Source of the DNA: an uncultured Rhodospirillaceae bacterium
GTDB taxonomy: Bacteria > Pseudomonadota > Alphaproteobacteria > Rhodospirillales > Casp-alpha2
Reading direction: 5' to 3'
Length of the DNA: 64,000 nucleotides
Assembly: GCA_913030825.1 (NCBI GenBank)
Contig: CAJWCU010000008.1
Location: 62,001 to 126,000, forward strand
The position numbers and the translations under genes are program-made. Below are positions 25,371 to 31,956 of the stretch, piece after piece (within the stretch, counting starts at the first letter, position 1; each line of letters begins with the position of its first letter). The notes under the pieces are model-generated. The model was not told where the DNA came from and did no database searches. It saw only the letters and a list, made by a program, of their open reading frames with translations.

Positions 25371-25727
25371 GTTGGAGACCCGTGCCCCGTTGGACACGCC
25401 CAATTTGGGCGATGCCGCAATCCAAAAAAGCACCCCTCGAAGAACGCCGCCGGTTGATCCGCCAGCTTATTGATGCGGATAGGATGCCTATTCTGACGAC
25501 CCGGCGCAAGCCCGACGAACGTCGTTGCGGATCATCGATCTAAAGAGCGACAATGTTTTATTTTAACGCTTCTAAATCGCTTTATTACTATCGTGAAACG
25601 AGAACCGGCCTTATTTTCTAGACCTTTTTTTGCTCACATTTTTGTCAGCAAAAGAATATACGAGTGATGATCCGTAATGAATCCAGTGGTCTACGGAAAT
25701 TAAGATCCTCGGGGGAGGAGAAAAAAA
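25371..25727. other. Intergenic region with AT-rich second half
   Basis: A possible 43-codon gene lies at 25412-25543. From about 25545 to 25720 the sequence becomes clearly AT-rich, with runs such as TTTTATTTTAAC and CCTTTTTTTGCTC. This suggests a promoter and regulator-binding region for the MarR-like gene at 25728. I could not pick a promoter with confidence. Confidence 0.45.
25412..25543 (+). CDS. Possible 43-residue basic protein
   Basis: A short frame starting MPQSKKAPLEERRRL, with repeated Arg/Glu/Lys and ending in Ile before TAA. It is divergent from the cyclic nucleotide-binding gene with 41 bp between starts. Codon choice is compatible with the neighbours, but the ribosome site is weak (TTGGGCG) and no family is recognised. 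It may be a chance frame. Confidence 0.3.
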   Translation: MPQSKKAPLEERRRLIRQLIDADRMPILTTRRKPDERRCGSSI

Positions 25728-26105
25728 ATGGTGAATACTCGCAGCCAAAGTCGGGCGGGATCGAAGTATCTTGATCTCGTTCGATGGGCCCAACAGGTCC
25801 GAAGTGCACAAAACGCACTCTATCGTAACGCCGGAACTCAGAACCTGACCTGGGATGTCCTGTTTCTCATAGCAGAAGCTCAGTACGCGGGTCAGAACCT
25901 GAACGTCTCCGATATCTGCGTCTCGGTCGCCGCATCGAAATCGACGACCCTGAAACTGATCGCCCAATTGGCGGGCAACGGTATCGTCGACAAGCGGCAG
26001 AAGGAAAACGACTCCCGAACCCAGTTGGTCACGCTGAACGAGACCTTCCGCAAGAAGTTCGAGGCCTATCTGGACAACGTCGTCGAGACCTTCCCGGACA
26101 CCTGA
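25728..26105 (+). CDS. Small MarR-like winged-helix regulator
   Basis: 125-residue DNA-binding protein. A winged helix-turn-helix spans about 40-110: LNVSDICVSVAASKSTTLKL provides the recognition helices, and KENDSRTQLVTLNE is the wing with the D-x-R pattern of MarR proteins. It is smaller than typical MarR members (about 140-150 residues) because the dimerisation helices are short. A strong GGGGGAGGAG site precedes the ATG. It resembles the gene at 30468 in size, wing and C-terminal helix. The target and ligand are unknown, and no efflux or detoxification gene is on the same transcript. Confidence 0.72.
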   Translation: MVNTRSQSRAGSKYLDLVRWAQQVRSAQNALYRNAGTQNLTWDVLFLIAEAQYAGQNLNVSDICVSVAASKSTTLKLIAQLAGNGIVDKRQKENDSRTQLVTLNETFRKKFEAYLDNVVETFPDT

Positions 26106-26130
26106 TACCGCGCCCCCGTCTCTCTCTCGG

Positions 26131-26727
26131 TCATTCCGACAAGACCCCGCCGGCCCGCAGCATCTGCGACAGAAACAGCGCGACGAACGACCCGCCGGTC
26201 CAGTACAGCGCCCGCAGAAAGCGGATGCGTTTCTTGTCTCGAATGTCGGACACGGTGACGATCTCATAGGCGACCTCGCGCGCCCAATCGGCACTCAACA
26301 CGGCCTTGGTATAGGCCGCCACGTCGGCGAATTTCCGGGGGTCGAAGTACATCGTCCCGGCGACGCCGGCCGCCGGGCGCTTGCGGGTGAACTTGTCGAT
26401 CCGGGACGGATACAGCACCAAGGCGAACATGATGATCGGCAGGATCACCACCAGCCAGCCGGCGAAGACGTAAAGCGCCGCATGGTCCATGGGGACCGGG
26501 ATATGGTCGCCGCTGCGCATCACGACGCCCAACGCGAAGATATATCCGACGCCGACGATCTGCGCCTTGGTGTCGTAGCTGCGCACGGTCTGCTGTGCCT
26601 CGTCCAGCGCCGCCATCAACGCGTCGGCGTCCAACTTGTCGTGGAACTGCGCCGACAGGGGGTCGGGGTCGGTGTCGGGGTCGGGCTCTGCCAGGCGCTC
26701 CTGGGGCATATGTGCTGTATCCGGCAT
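26131..26727 (-). CDS. Membrane protein resembling PycTM (DUF5706) effectors
   Basis: 198-residue protein with an acidic, Asp/Pro-rich N-terminus and about three membrane helices (roughly 66-80, 92-117 and 178-198). Features that recall the PycTM family are YDTKAQ at the end of the first cytoplasmic helix, MYFDPRKFADVAAYT after the second membrane segment, and VAYEIVTVSDIRDKKRIRF before the last helix. PycTM proteins are membrane effectors of the Pycsar antiphage system. No cyclase gene is adjacent, so a defence role is unproven and the protein may have another function. The start at 26727 follows AGGAGG. It converges with the MarR-like gene. Confidence 0.6.
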   Translation of the reverse strand: MPDTAHMPQERLAEPDPDTDPDPLSAQFHDKLDADALMAALDEAQQTVRSYDTKAQIVGVGYIFALGVVMRSGDHIPVPMDHAALYVFAGWLVVILPIIMFALVLYPSRIDKFTRKRPAAGVAGTMYFDPRKFADVAAYTKAVLSADWAREVAYEIVTVSDIRDKKRIRFLRALYWTGGSFVALFLSQMLRAGGVLSE

Positions 26728-26913
26728 CGGCGACCTCCTCTGGATGCGAACGGACAGGATGGCGAGCATCCCCGCCCGCCGCGGCTCCGTTCATGATGGC
26801 GATACGCAAGGCACCGGTTTGGCGGAAATGTGACGACTTCGTGCCGACGGCCGCTCCTCCCTTTTGACAGCCGCTCGGCTTGACCCCCGCCGCGCGCGGG
26901 GCCATCTATGGGC

Positions 26914-26966
26914 CGGCGGGGACGACCCCGCCGCACATCCGCGAAATCATTCTGGGGACGGCCCCG
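26914..26966 (+). promoter_or_regulatory. Guanidine-II (mini-ykkC) riboswitch
   Basis: Two hairpins carry the diagnostic ACGR tetraloops. The first is CGGCGGGG-ACGA-CCCCGCCG at 26914-26933, an 8-bp perfect stem. The second is GGGG-ACGG-CCCC at 26954-26965, extended by one T-G pair. The linker is 20 nt. The gene that follows is a guanidinium exporter, the standard partner of this riboswitch. The CCCC of the second hairpin is complementary to the GGGG of the ribosome site at 26982-26985, which suggests that ligand-stabilised hairpin formation frees the site for translation. A separate 6-bp hairpin lies just upstream at 26885-26901. Confidence 0.87.
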
Positions 26967-26988
26967 ACACAACGTCATGGAGGGGACA

Positions 26989-27306
26989 ATGCCCTGGTTC
27001 TATCTGTTTCTCGCCGGCCTGCTCGAGGTCGGCTGGGTGCTCGGCCTGAAATACGCGGAAGGCTTCACCCGCCCGCTGCCCAGCATCTTCACCGCCGTCG
27101 CCCTGATCGCCAGCATGGGGTTTCTGGGCCTGGCGATCCGCGATCTGCCGCTCGGCACGGCCTACGCGGTCTGGACCGGCATCGGCACCCTGGGCGCGGC
27201 CGCCTTCGGCATCTGGCTGTTCGACGAGCCGGCGAGCCTGATGCGGCTCGCCTGCATCGGCCTGATCGCGCTGGGGATCGTGGGGTTGAAGGTAACGGCG
27301 GCGTGA
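26989..27306 (+). CDS. gdx: SMR-family guanidinium exporter (Gdx, formerly SugE)
   Basis: 105-residue protein with four membrane helices, acting as a proton-coupled dimer in the inner membrane. Glu13 in AGLLEVGW is the conserved proton and substrate-binding residue. GLKYAEGFTR and LPLGTAYAVWTGIG match the Gdx subtype rather than the multidrug EmrE subtype. The guanidine-II riboswitch immediately upstream supports guanidinium as substrate. The start at 26989 (MPWFYLF) is chosen because GGAGGGG lies 4-10 nt before it. An in-frame ATG at 26977 would overlap that site. No guanidine carboxylase genes are adjacent. Confidence 0.92.
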   Translation: MPWFYLFLAGLLEVGWVLGLKYAEGFTRPLPSIFTAVALIASMGFLGLAIRDLPLGTAYAVWTGIGTLGAAAFGIWLFDEPASLMRLACIGLIALGIVGLKVTAA

Positions 27307-27400
27307 GAATTGGTGGCCGCGCGATCACGGGAAAGTTTATTCGCCGCCTGAAAGTCGTCGAAAGATTCAAATGGTGCAGTGATAGCTTGTGGCGCGTTGC

Positions 27401-27703
27401 TTACTTCCCTCTTTGGATAATAACAACTGCGCCATCCCCTGCATTCACACGATTGTCGATCTGATTGACCGTGTAAGAGTTAGAAATATTGCTGATAGCT
27501 GACGATGCCCCGCCAGGTCCGGCGACACTGGACGCCGTAGAATTCTGGTTACTGGTGATGCTTGAAGGAGGACCATAAACACTGGTCAACGGCTGATCTT
27601 CATGATCTTTCGAGCCCAGATAATCCATCAATGCGACTGCCGCGCCAACAATAGTCGCCATCGCAGCCAATTTTGAGAGTGATGAGTTGAGAGAAATCTG
27701 CAT
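27401..27703 (-). CDS. Hypothetical anchored Ser/Asn-rich protein
   Basis: 100 residues. One hydrophobic helix near the N-terminus (LAAMATIVGAAVALMDYL, about 12-29) is followed by a polar tail rich in Ser, Asn and Gly with a VNQIDNRVNAGDG end. A GGAGG directly precedes the ATG at 27703, with a second purine-rich run upstream. The base composition is visibly lower in GC than the flanks. It lies 153 bp downstream of the tRNA-Leu 3' end on the same strand, a common position for acquired DNA. No family is recognised. A longer frame to 27838 would run close to the tRNA and is not used. Confidence 0.5.
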   Translation of the reverse strand: MQISLNSSLSKLAAMATIVGAAVALMDYLGSKDHEDQPLTSVYGPPSSITSNQNSTASSVAGPGGASSAISNISNSYTVNQIDNRVNAGDGAVVIIQRGK

Positions 27704-27855
27704 CCTCCACCTCTCCGAATTAAGTTTCTCACCAAAGGGTAATTTCGAAACAATTTCCCTGCAATGGTGACTGCGCCGCACCGCCCCCATGATGGAGCGT
27801 CCTCTGGACGGCGACCTGGCCGACCCGGCCAGCCCCAAGTCGCCTGCGTTGAGGT

Positions 27856-27942
27856 TGGTGCGGGCGGTCGGACTTGAACCGACAAGGCCGTAAGGCCGAG
27901 GGATTTTAAGTCCCTTGTGTTTACCAATTTCACCACGCCCGC
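27856..27942 (-). tRNA. tRNA-Leu (UAA anticodon)
   Basis: On the minus strand the acceptor GCGGGCG pairs with CGCCCGC. The anticodon stem AGGGA/TCCCT holds the loop CTTAAAA with anticodon TAA. A long class II variable arm (CGGCCTTACGGCCTTG) and a T arm with TTCAAGT follow. The discriminator base is A, and CCA is encoded (27856-27858). Confidence 0.97.
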
Positions 27943-28046
27943 CGGAGCGCCGTCGCTGCGGCCTCCTCTGGTAATCCTAAGGGCGTCGCGCCGCAAGGGC
28001 CAAGGGCGGTTGCCCGTATGCGCGCCAGCGTCTACACCTTGCCCCC

Positions 28047-28703
28047 ATGACCGACGAGAACGCCGCCCCGCCGCCCGATTTCGACGCCGCCTTTCGCGAC
28101 AAGCTGAAGGACCTGTTCCTGTGGCGGCGTGACGTCCGGCGGTTTCTGGCCGACCCGCTACCGGACGGCCTGATCGAGGAATTGCTGGGCCAGGCGGCCC
28201 TCGCCCCCAGCGTCGGCAATTCGCAGCCCTGGCGCTTCGTCCTGGTCGAGGATGCCGAGCGGCGCCGCCGCGTGCGCGACGATTTCGAGGCCGCCAATCA
28301 GGACGCCCTGAACGGCTATTCCGGCGAGCGGGCGCAGACCTACGCGGGCCTGAAACTGGCCGGGCTGGACAAGGCGCCGGTGCAACTCGCCGTGTTCTCC
28401 GATCAGGCGACGGAGCGCGGGCACGGCCTGGGCCAGAACACCATGCCGGAGATGCTGCCCTATTCCGTGGTCGCGGCGGTCAATACTCTGTGGCTCGCCG
28501 CGCGGGCGGCGGGGGTCGGCGTCGGCTGGGTCTCGATCCTGCATCCGGAGAAAGTCTCGGTGGCCCTGGACGTGCCGGCGGATTGGCGGCTGGTCGCCTA
28601 TCTCTGCCTCGGCCGGCCGGAAGAGGAACACCGCGACCCGGAACTGGTCCGCGCCGGATGGCAGGACCGCGCCGCGATCGAGGAATTCATCCTGAAAAGA
28701 TAG
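28047..28703 (+). CDS. bluB: 5,6-dimethylbenzimidazole synthase
   Basis: 218-residue nitroreductase-fold enzyme that breaks down reduced FMN to make the lower ligand of vitamin B12. Family features are LWRRDVRRF near residue 30, APSVGNSQPWRFV near residue 53 and GVGVGWVSI near residue 153. BluB differs from ordinary nitroreductases in these N-terminal motifs. The cobaltochelatase genes cobS and cobT at 60-63 kb show that the aerobic cobalamin route is present. The gene stands alone between the tRNA and a convergent CinA-like gene. The ATG at 28047 follows a C-rich leader with no strong ribosome site. No cobalamin riboswitch is seen in the short upstream gap. Confidence 0.9.
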   Translation: MTDENAAPPPDFDAAFRDKLKDLFLWRRDVRRFLADPLPDGLIEELLGQAALAPSVGNSQPWRFVLVEDAERRRRVRDDFEAANQDALNGYSGERAQTYAGLKLAGLDKAPVQLAVFSDQATERGHGLGQNTMPEMLPYSVVAAVNTLWLAARAAGVGVGWVSILHPEKVSVALDVPADWRLVAYLCLGRPEEEHRDPELVRAGWQDRAAIEEFILKR

Positions 28704-28739
28704 GCCGCGGGGCAAAGCCCAAGGCCCGGAACCAGGTGC

Positions 28740-29495
28740 CTAGAGATCGACTTCCTGCGGCTCGTTGCCGAAGTCGCGCATGATGCCGCGCAGGGTTTCC
28801 GCCGCCCGGTCGATCTCCGCCGCGTCGGTCCCGCGAATGACGATGGTCGAGCCGTGCTTGCCGTCCCGGGAAAACGGATAACTTCCGATTTCCAAGTCCG
28901 GGTGTCTGTCCTGCAGCGCCGTCAGGCGGGCAGCCATCTTTCCTTCGGGCGTGTACGACGCGATGGATTTCGACAGCATCTCCGCCCCGCCCACCAACCG
29001 GTGTTTGAACAGGTCGAACATGGCCTGCATGATTCGCGGCACGCCGGGCAGCACGAAGACGTTTTCGACCTGGAACCCGGGGGCACGGCTGACCGGGTTT
29101 TCCAACAGGATCGAATCCTCCGCCACGTCGGCCATCTTCATGCGGGCCTCGGTCACGTCCTCCGGCTTGTAGTGGGAAAGCAACAGCGCCTCGGCGTCCG
29201 GATGGCGGATCAACTTGCGCCCGAACGCCTTGGCGACGCAGGCAGAGGTGATGTCGTCATGGGTCGGCCCGATGCCGCCGGTGGTGAAGACGTAATCGAA
29301 GCGCGCCCGGGCGTCGTTGACGCAGGCGATGATGGTCTCCTCGACGTCGGCGATGACCCGGGCCTCCATCATGCGGATGCCCAGCTTATTCAGGTTCTCG
29401 CCCAGGAACTGCAGATTGGCGTCGCGGGTGCGGCCCGAAAGAATCTCGTTGCCGATGATGATCAGACAGGCGGTGACGGTTTTTTGCTCGCTCAT
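28740..29495 (-). CDS. CinA-like molybdopterin-binding domain protein
   Basis: 251-residue protein of the MoCF-binding family (competence/damage-inducible protein A type) without the C-terminal amidohydrolase domain of full CinA. TTGGIGPTHDD near residue 73 is the phosphate-binding loop, and VFVLPGVP near residue 145 is also typical. Full-length CinA is linked to NMN deamidation and ADP-ribose hydrolysis; short alphaproteobacterial forms have no settled role. The ATG at 29495 fits the family start (ACLIIIGNEILSG follows). It converges with bluB. Confidence 0.85.
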   Translation of the reverse strand: MSEQKTVTACLIIIGNEILSGRTRDANLQFLGENLNKLGIRMMEARVIADVEETIIACVNDARARFDYVFTTGGIGPTHDDITSACVAKAFGRKLIRHPDAEALLLSHYKPEDVTEARMKMADVAEDSILLENPVSRAPGFQVENVFVLPGVPRIMQAMFDLFKHRLVGGAEMLSKSIASYTPEGKMAARLTALQDRHPDLEIGSYPFSRDGKHGSTIVIRGTDAAEIDRAAETLRGIMRDFGNEPQEVDL

Positions 29496-29573
29496 GATGG
29501 CGTTCTAGGTAGCGGCAAGCGGCCCGCTTGGCAACGGTGTTCGGATTGCCGCCCCCACCCCGCCGGATAAGAA

Positions 29574-29607
29574 AAGGGCCGCCCCAAGGAAGATCGGGGC
29601 GGCCCTT
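29574..29607 (-). terminator. Rho-independent terminator after the surface-antigen-like gene
   Basis: A perfect 12-bp stem AAGGGCCGCCCC / GGGGCGGCCCTT with a 10-nt loop, followed on the minus strand by TTCTTATCC that continues the T-rich tail. It lies 79 bp downstream of the stop at 29686. Confidence 0.85.
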
Positions 29608-29685
29608 GCTTGGACAGGGACTAGGGGAGGTAGCCCGTCCCTGCGGGGGAACGGGGGGTGCGGAAAAGGCGTCCCTGCGGACGGG

Positions 29686-30255
29686 TCAGCTTTGGATGCG
29701 CCAATCCCCGTCGGCCGTGCGGCAAGCGGTGCCGTAGCCTTGTTCGACCCGGCCACCGATGGTCACCGAGGTCTGGTATTCACGGCACAACTGGCCGGTA
29801 TTCGTGTTCTGCACGGTCCGCACGGGCGTGATCGTGCCGTGGTTGCCGCTGTCGGGGTTGGACCAGGCGACGGGCTGCCAATCGGCGCTGTTCATGGCCG
29901 TGCTCTGGGCCCGCGATTGATACATGCGGTCGGCCCTGTCGAGCGAGACGCCGACCTGGTTGCCGACGACGCCGCCCAGCAAAGTGCCGACGGCGACCGC
30001 CGCCAACTGCCCGCGGCCACCCCCGACCTGGGAGCCGGCCCAGCCGCCCAAACCGGCGCCGAGCAAGGTGCCCGCTCCCTGTTTGGTGCCCATGCCGTCG
30101 GTCACGCAACCGCCCAAGGCGGTAACCGCCATCATGGCGGCGGCCAGGGCGACGGCCGTCCGGCGGCCGGCGCGCTTGATCTTGCGCGGTTGGGTCGTCT
30201 GATTGCTTTCTGTCGGGCCGGTCGTCACGGCCTGGTCGATCTGCATGTTCGTCAT
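29686..30255 (-). CDS. Glycine-zipper, 17-kDa surface antigen-like protein
   Basis: 189 residues. After a polar N-terminal stretch of about 30 residues, a hydrophobic segment ends in ALGGC, a plausible lipobox. A glycine-zipper region follows (GAGTLLGAGLGGWAGSQVGG and a second VGTLLGGVVGNQVG repeat). The C-terminal domain contains CREYQTSVTIGG and GYGTACRTADGDW, typical of the rickettsial 17-kDa antigen and related outer-membrane proteins. The ATG at 30255 has a GGAGG site. The unusually long pre-lipobox part makes the exact mature end uncertain. A strong terminator follows, so it is a single-gene unit. Confidence 0.8.
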   Translation of the reverse strand: MTNMQIDQAVTTGPTESNQTTQPRKIKRAGRRTAVALAAAMMAVTALGGCVTDGMGTKQGAGTLLGAGLGGWAGSQVGGGRGQLAAVAVGTLLGGVVGNQVGVSLDRADRMYQSRAQSTAMNSADWQPVAWSNPDSGNHGTITPVRTVQNTNTGQLCREYQTSVTIGGRVEQGYGTACRTADGDWRIQS

Positions 30256-30314
30256 TGGTACCTCCAATTTAAATCTGCCGGTCGGCAGTGATGTTTCCCC
30301 GGCAATGCGGGTCA

Positions 30315-30338
30315 ACATTCACATGTATATTTGAATGT
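30315..30338. promoter_or_regulatory. Inverted repeat between divergent genes, operator candidate
   Basis: ACATTCA (30315-30321) and TGAATGT (30332-30338) are 10 bp apart in an AT-rich stretch between the surface-antigen-like gene and the MarR-like gene. Such spacing fits a dimeric winged-helix regulator. The adjacent MarR-like protein is the obvious candidate, but this is inference. Confidence 0.4.
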
Positions 30339-30467
30339 ATTTTTGAAGTCAATAACAGTTTTTCTTTTTGCCTCTAATTTTCGATGGGCTATAAGAATGT
30401 CGGGGAAAGGGACGCATCCGGGACGGGGGGGAAACCCGGGGCGCATCGGGAAACAAACGGGGTAAAA

Positions 30468-30860
30468 ATGAAGCTGAAATTCAGCAATGACCAACATCGT
30501 ACCTATATGGATTTCACGGATTCCGTCATCGAAGAATGGGCCGACGTGTTCGAAGGCGACACGGATTTCGTCGACGCGGCCTATTGGGATCTGTTGACCA
30601 ACATGTGGCGGGCCCGAACGCCCGTCCGGAAGACCGACGCCCTCAAGTTCATGACGACCATCAAAAGCGCGCATACGGCGGGCAAGTATCTCGAGGTCGC
30701 CTTGGAAAAGGCCCTGATCATCGAGCAGAACAACCCGAAGGACGCGCGGTCAAAATTGCTGACCCTGTCCGATGACCTGCGCGACCGCCTGGACGTCTAT
30801 TTCGATTTCGTCGTCGATGAGATGCGCAAGACCTGCAAGATGATCGACGGCATGAAGTAA
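30468..30860 (+). CDS. Small MarR-like winged-helix protein
   Basis: 130-residue protein resembling the regulator at 25728. FMTTIKSAHTAGKYLEVALE occupies the place of the helix-turn-helix, NPKDARSKLLTLSDD that of the wing, and a C-terminal helix contains RLDVYFDFVVDEM. The N-terminal SNDQHRTYMDFTDSVIEEW is helical. The D-x-R wing pattern suggests DNA binding; a catalytic role is unlikely. The start at 30468 (MKLKFSND) follows a GGGG run, and the upstream frame to 30384 is not supported. The CPBP protease gene begins 3 bp after its stop, so the pair is one operon. Confidence 0.7.
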   Translation: MKLKFSNDQHRTYMDFTDSVIEEWADVFEGDTDFVDAAYWDLLTNMWRARTPVRKTDALKFMTTIKSAHTAGKYLEVALEKALIIEQNNPKDARSKLLTLSDDLRDRLDVYFDFVVDEMRKTCKMIDGMK

Positions 30861-30863
30861 CCG

Positions 30864-31478
30864 ATGGCGGCCATTTCTCCCAGCGCCCGCCTGGCCTTTC
30901 TTCTTGCGTTGTTCTACCTCGGCTGGGGCAAGTTCCTCGCCACGGATACCGACGTCTACCTGATCGACTATGCCCAGCGGATCGTCATCATCGCCCTTTC
31001 TTGGGGGATGTTGCGGGACGCCTTGCGCCGCCCCCTGCCCTTGCTCACCAACACGGCCTGGCTTTGGGCCCTGGCCGGGTCGGTGGCGATCATCCTGTTC
31101 GATCAGGCGACCGACGGCCAGCCCTGGCGCGAGACGCTGGATACGCTTCTATTCCAAGATGTCTCGTTCCCGCCATTGGACGACCCGCTTTGGGAAATCA
31201 TCGACCTGACCTTCGGCCTCGTGCTGGTCGCGGTGTCCGAGGAACTGGTCTTCCGCAAACTGTGGTTGGAATGGTGGGTGGCGCGCGGCGGCGGGATCGC
31301 GGGGCTTTATCTGGGATCGTCGGTGGTATTCGGCCTGCTGCACCTGCCGCAGGGCCTGGCCGACACGGGCATCGCGATCCTTTGGGGGCTATTGCTCATG
31401 GCCGTCTATCGGCGCAGCGGCAGCCTCGCTCTCGTGATCCTCACCCATTACCTGGTGGATTTCTGGTACTTCGCTTGA
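30864..31478 (+). CDS. CPBP-family intramembrane protease
   Basis: 204-residue membrane protein with about six hydrophobic segments. SEELVFRKLW near residue 127 is the EExxxR motif, and FGLLHLPQG and THYLVDFW provide the His motifs of the CAAX-protease and bacteriocin-processing (CPBP) family. Bacterial members act in prenyl-protein-like processing, bacteriocin immunity or unknown proteolysis. It is probably co-transcribed with the MarR-like gene 3 bp upstream, so that regulator may control it. It is convergent with mutT. The substrate is unknown. Confidence 0.82.
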   Translation: MAAISPSARLAFLLALFYLGWGKFLATDTDVYLIDYAQRIVIIALSWGMLRDALRRPLPLLTNTAWLWALAGSVAIILFDQATDGQPWRETLDTLLFQDVSFPPLDDPLWEIIDLTFGLVLVAVSEELVFRKLWLEWWVARGGGIAGLYLGSSVVFGLLHLPQGLADTGIAILWGLLLMAVYRRSGSLALVILTHYLVDFWYFA

Positions 31479-31491
31479 GCCGCCCGTCTGG

Positions 31492-31956
31492 CTAGCCCAG
31501 GAAGTCCCGGATCAGCGCGATCAGCGGTTCGTCCGCCGGCGGCATGTCGAGGTCGCGAAGCCGCGTCGGCTGCACCCATTTGAGGGCCTGACCGTCGAGG
31601 CCCTGCGGCTCGCCTTTCCACTGCCGGGCGACGTAGACCGGCATCAGCAGGTGGAAGTCCTCATAGAGATGGCTGGCGAAGGTCAGGGGCGCCAGGCAGC
31701 TTTCCGTCAGATCGATGCCCAATTCCTCGTTCAATTCGCGGACCAGGGCCGTTTCCGGCAATTCGCCCGGCTCCAGCTTGCCGCCCGGAAACTCCCAAAG
31801 CCCCGCCATGGCCTTGCCTTCGGGCCGCTGCGCGACCAGGACACGGCCGTCGATATCGACCAGCACGGCGGCGACGACGATGACCGTCTTCACATCGCCC
31901 TGGGCATTGCGGAATTCTGCGTCCCAGCAGCCGCCTTCGGGAAGCTCCGACATCAT
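31492..31956 (-). CDS. mutT: Nudix hydrolase, MutT-type 8-oxo-dGTP diphosphatase
   Basis: 154-residue Nudix enzyme that probably removes oxidised nucleotides. The Nudix box is GGKLEPGELPETALVREL followed by NEELGI, with all acidic residues present. AQRPEGKAMAGLWEFPGG is typical of MutT. The ATG at 31956 overlaps the argJ stop as TGATG, so translation is coupled to argJ. A further ATG at 31953 is an equally possible start. This ppiC-argJ-mutT order divergent from secA is a known alphaproteobacterial arrangement. Confidence 0.9.
   Translation of the reverse strand: MMSELPEGGCWDAEFRNAQGDVKTVIVVAAVLVDIDGRVLVAQRPEGKAMAGLWEFPGGKLEPGELPETALVRELNEELGIDLTESCLAPLTFASHLYEDFHLLMPVYVARQWKGEPQGLDGQALKWVQPTRLRDLDMPPADEPLIALIRDFLG

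Noticed and set aside
26131-27306. A Pycsar antiphage system
   Set aside because: A PycTM-like protein is present but no cyclase gene is adjacent. The neighbours are a MarR-like regulator and a riboswitch-controlled exporter, so a complete system is not supported.
27943-28046. Cobalamin riboswitch before bluB
   Set aside because: The gap is only about 100 bp and contains the tRNA promoter; no cobalamin-box-like sequence is seen. The same holds for the gap before cobS.
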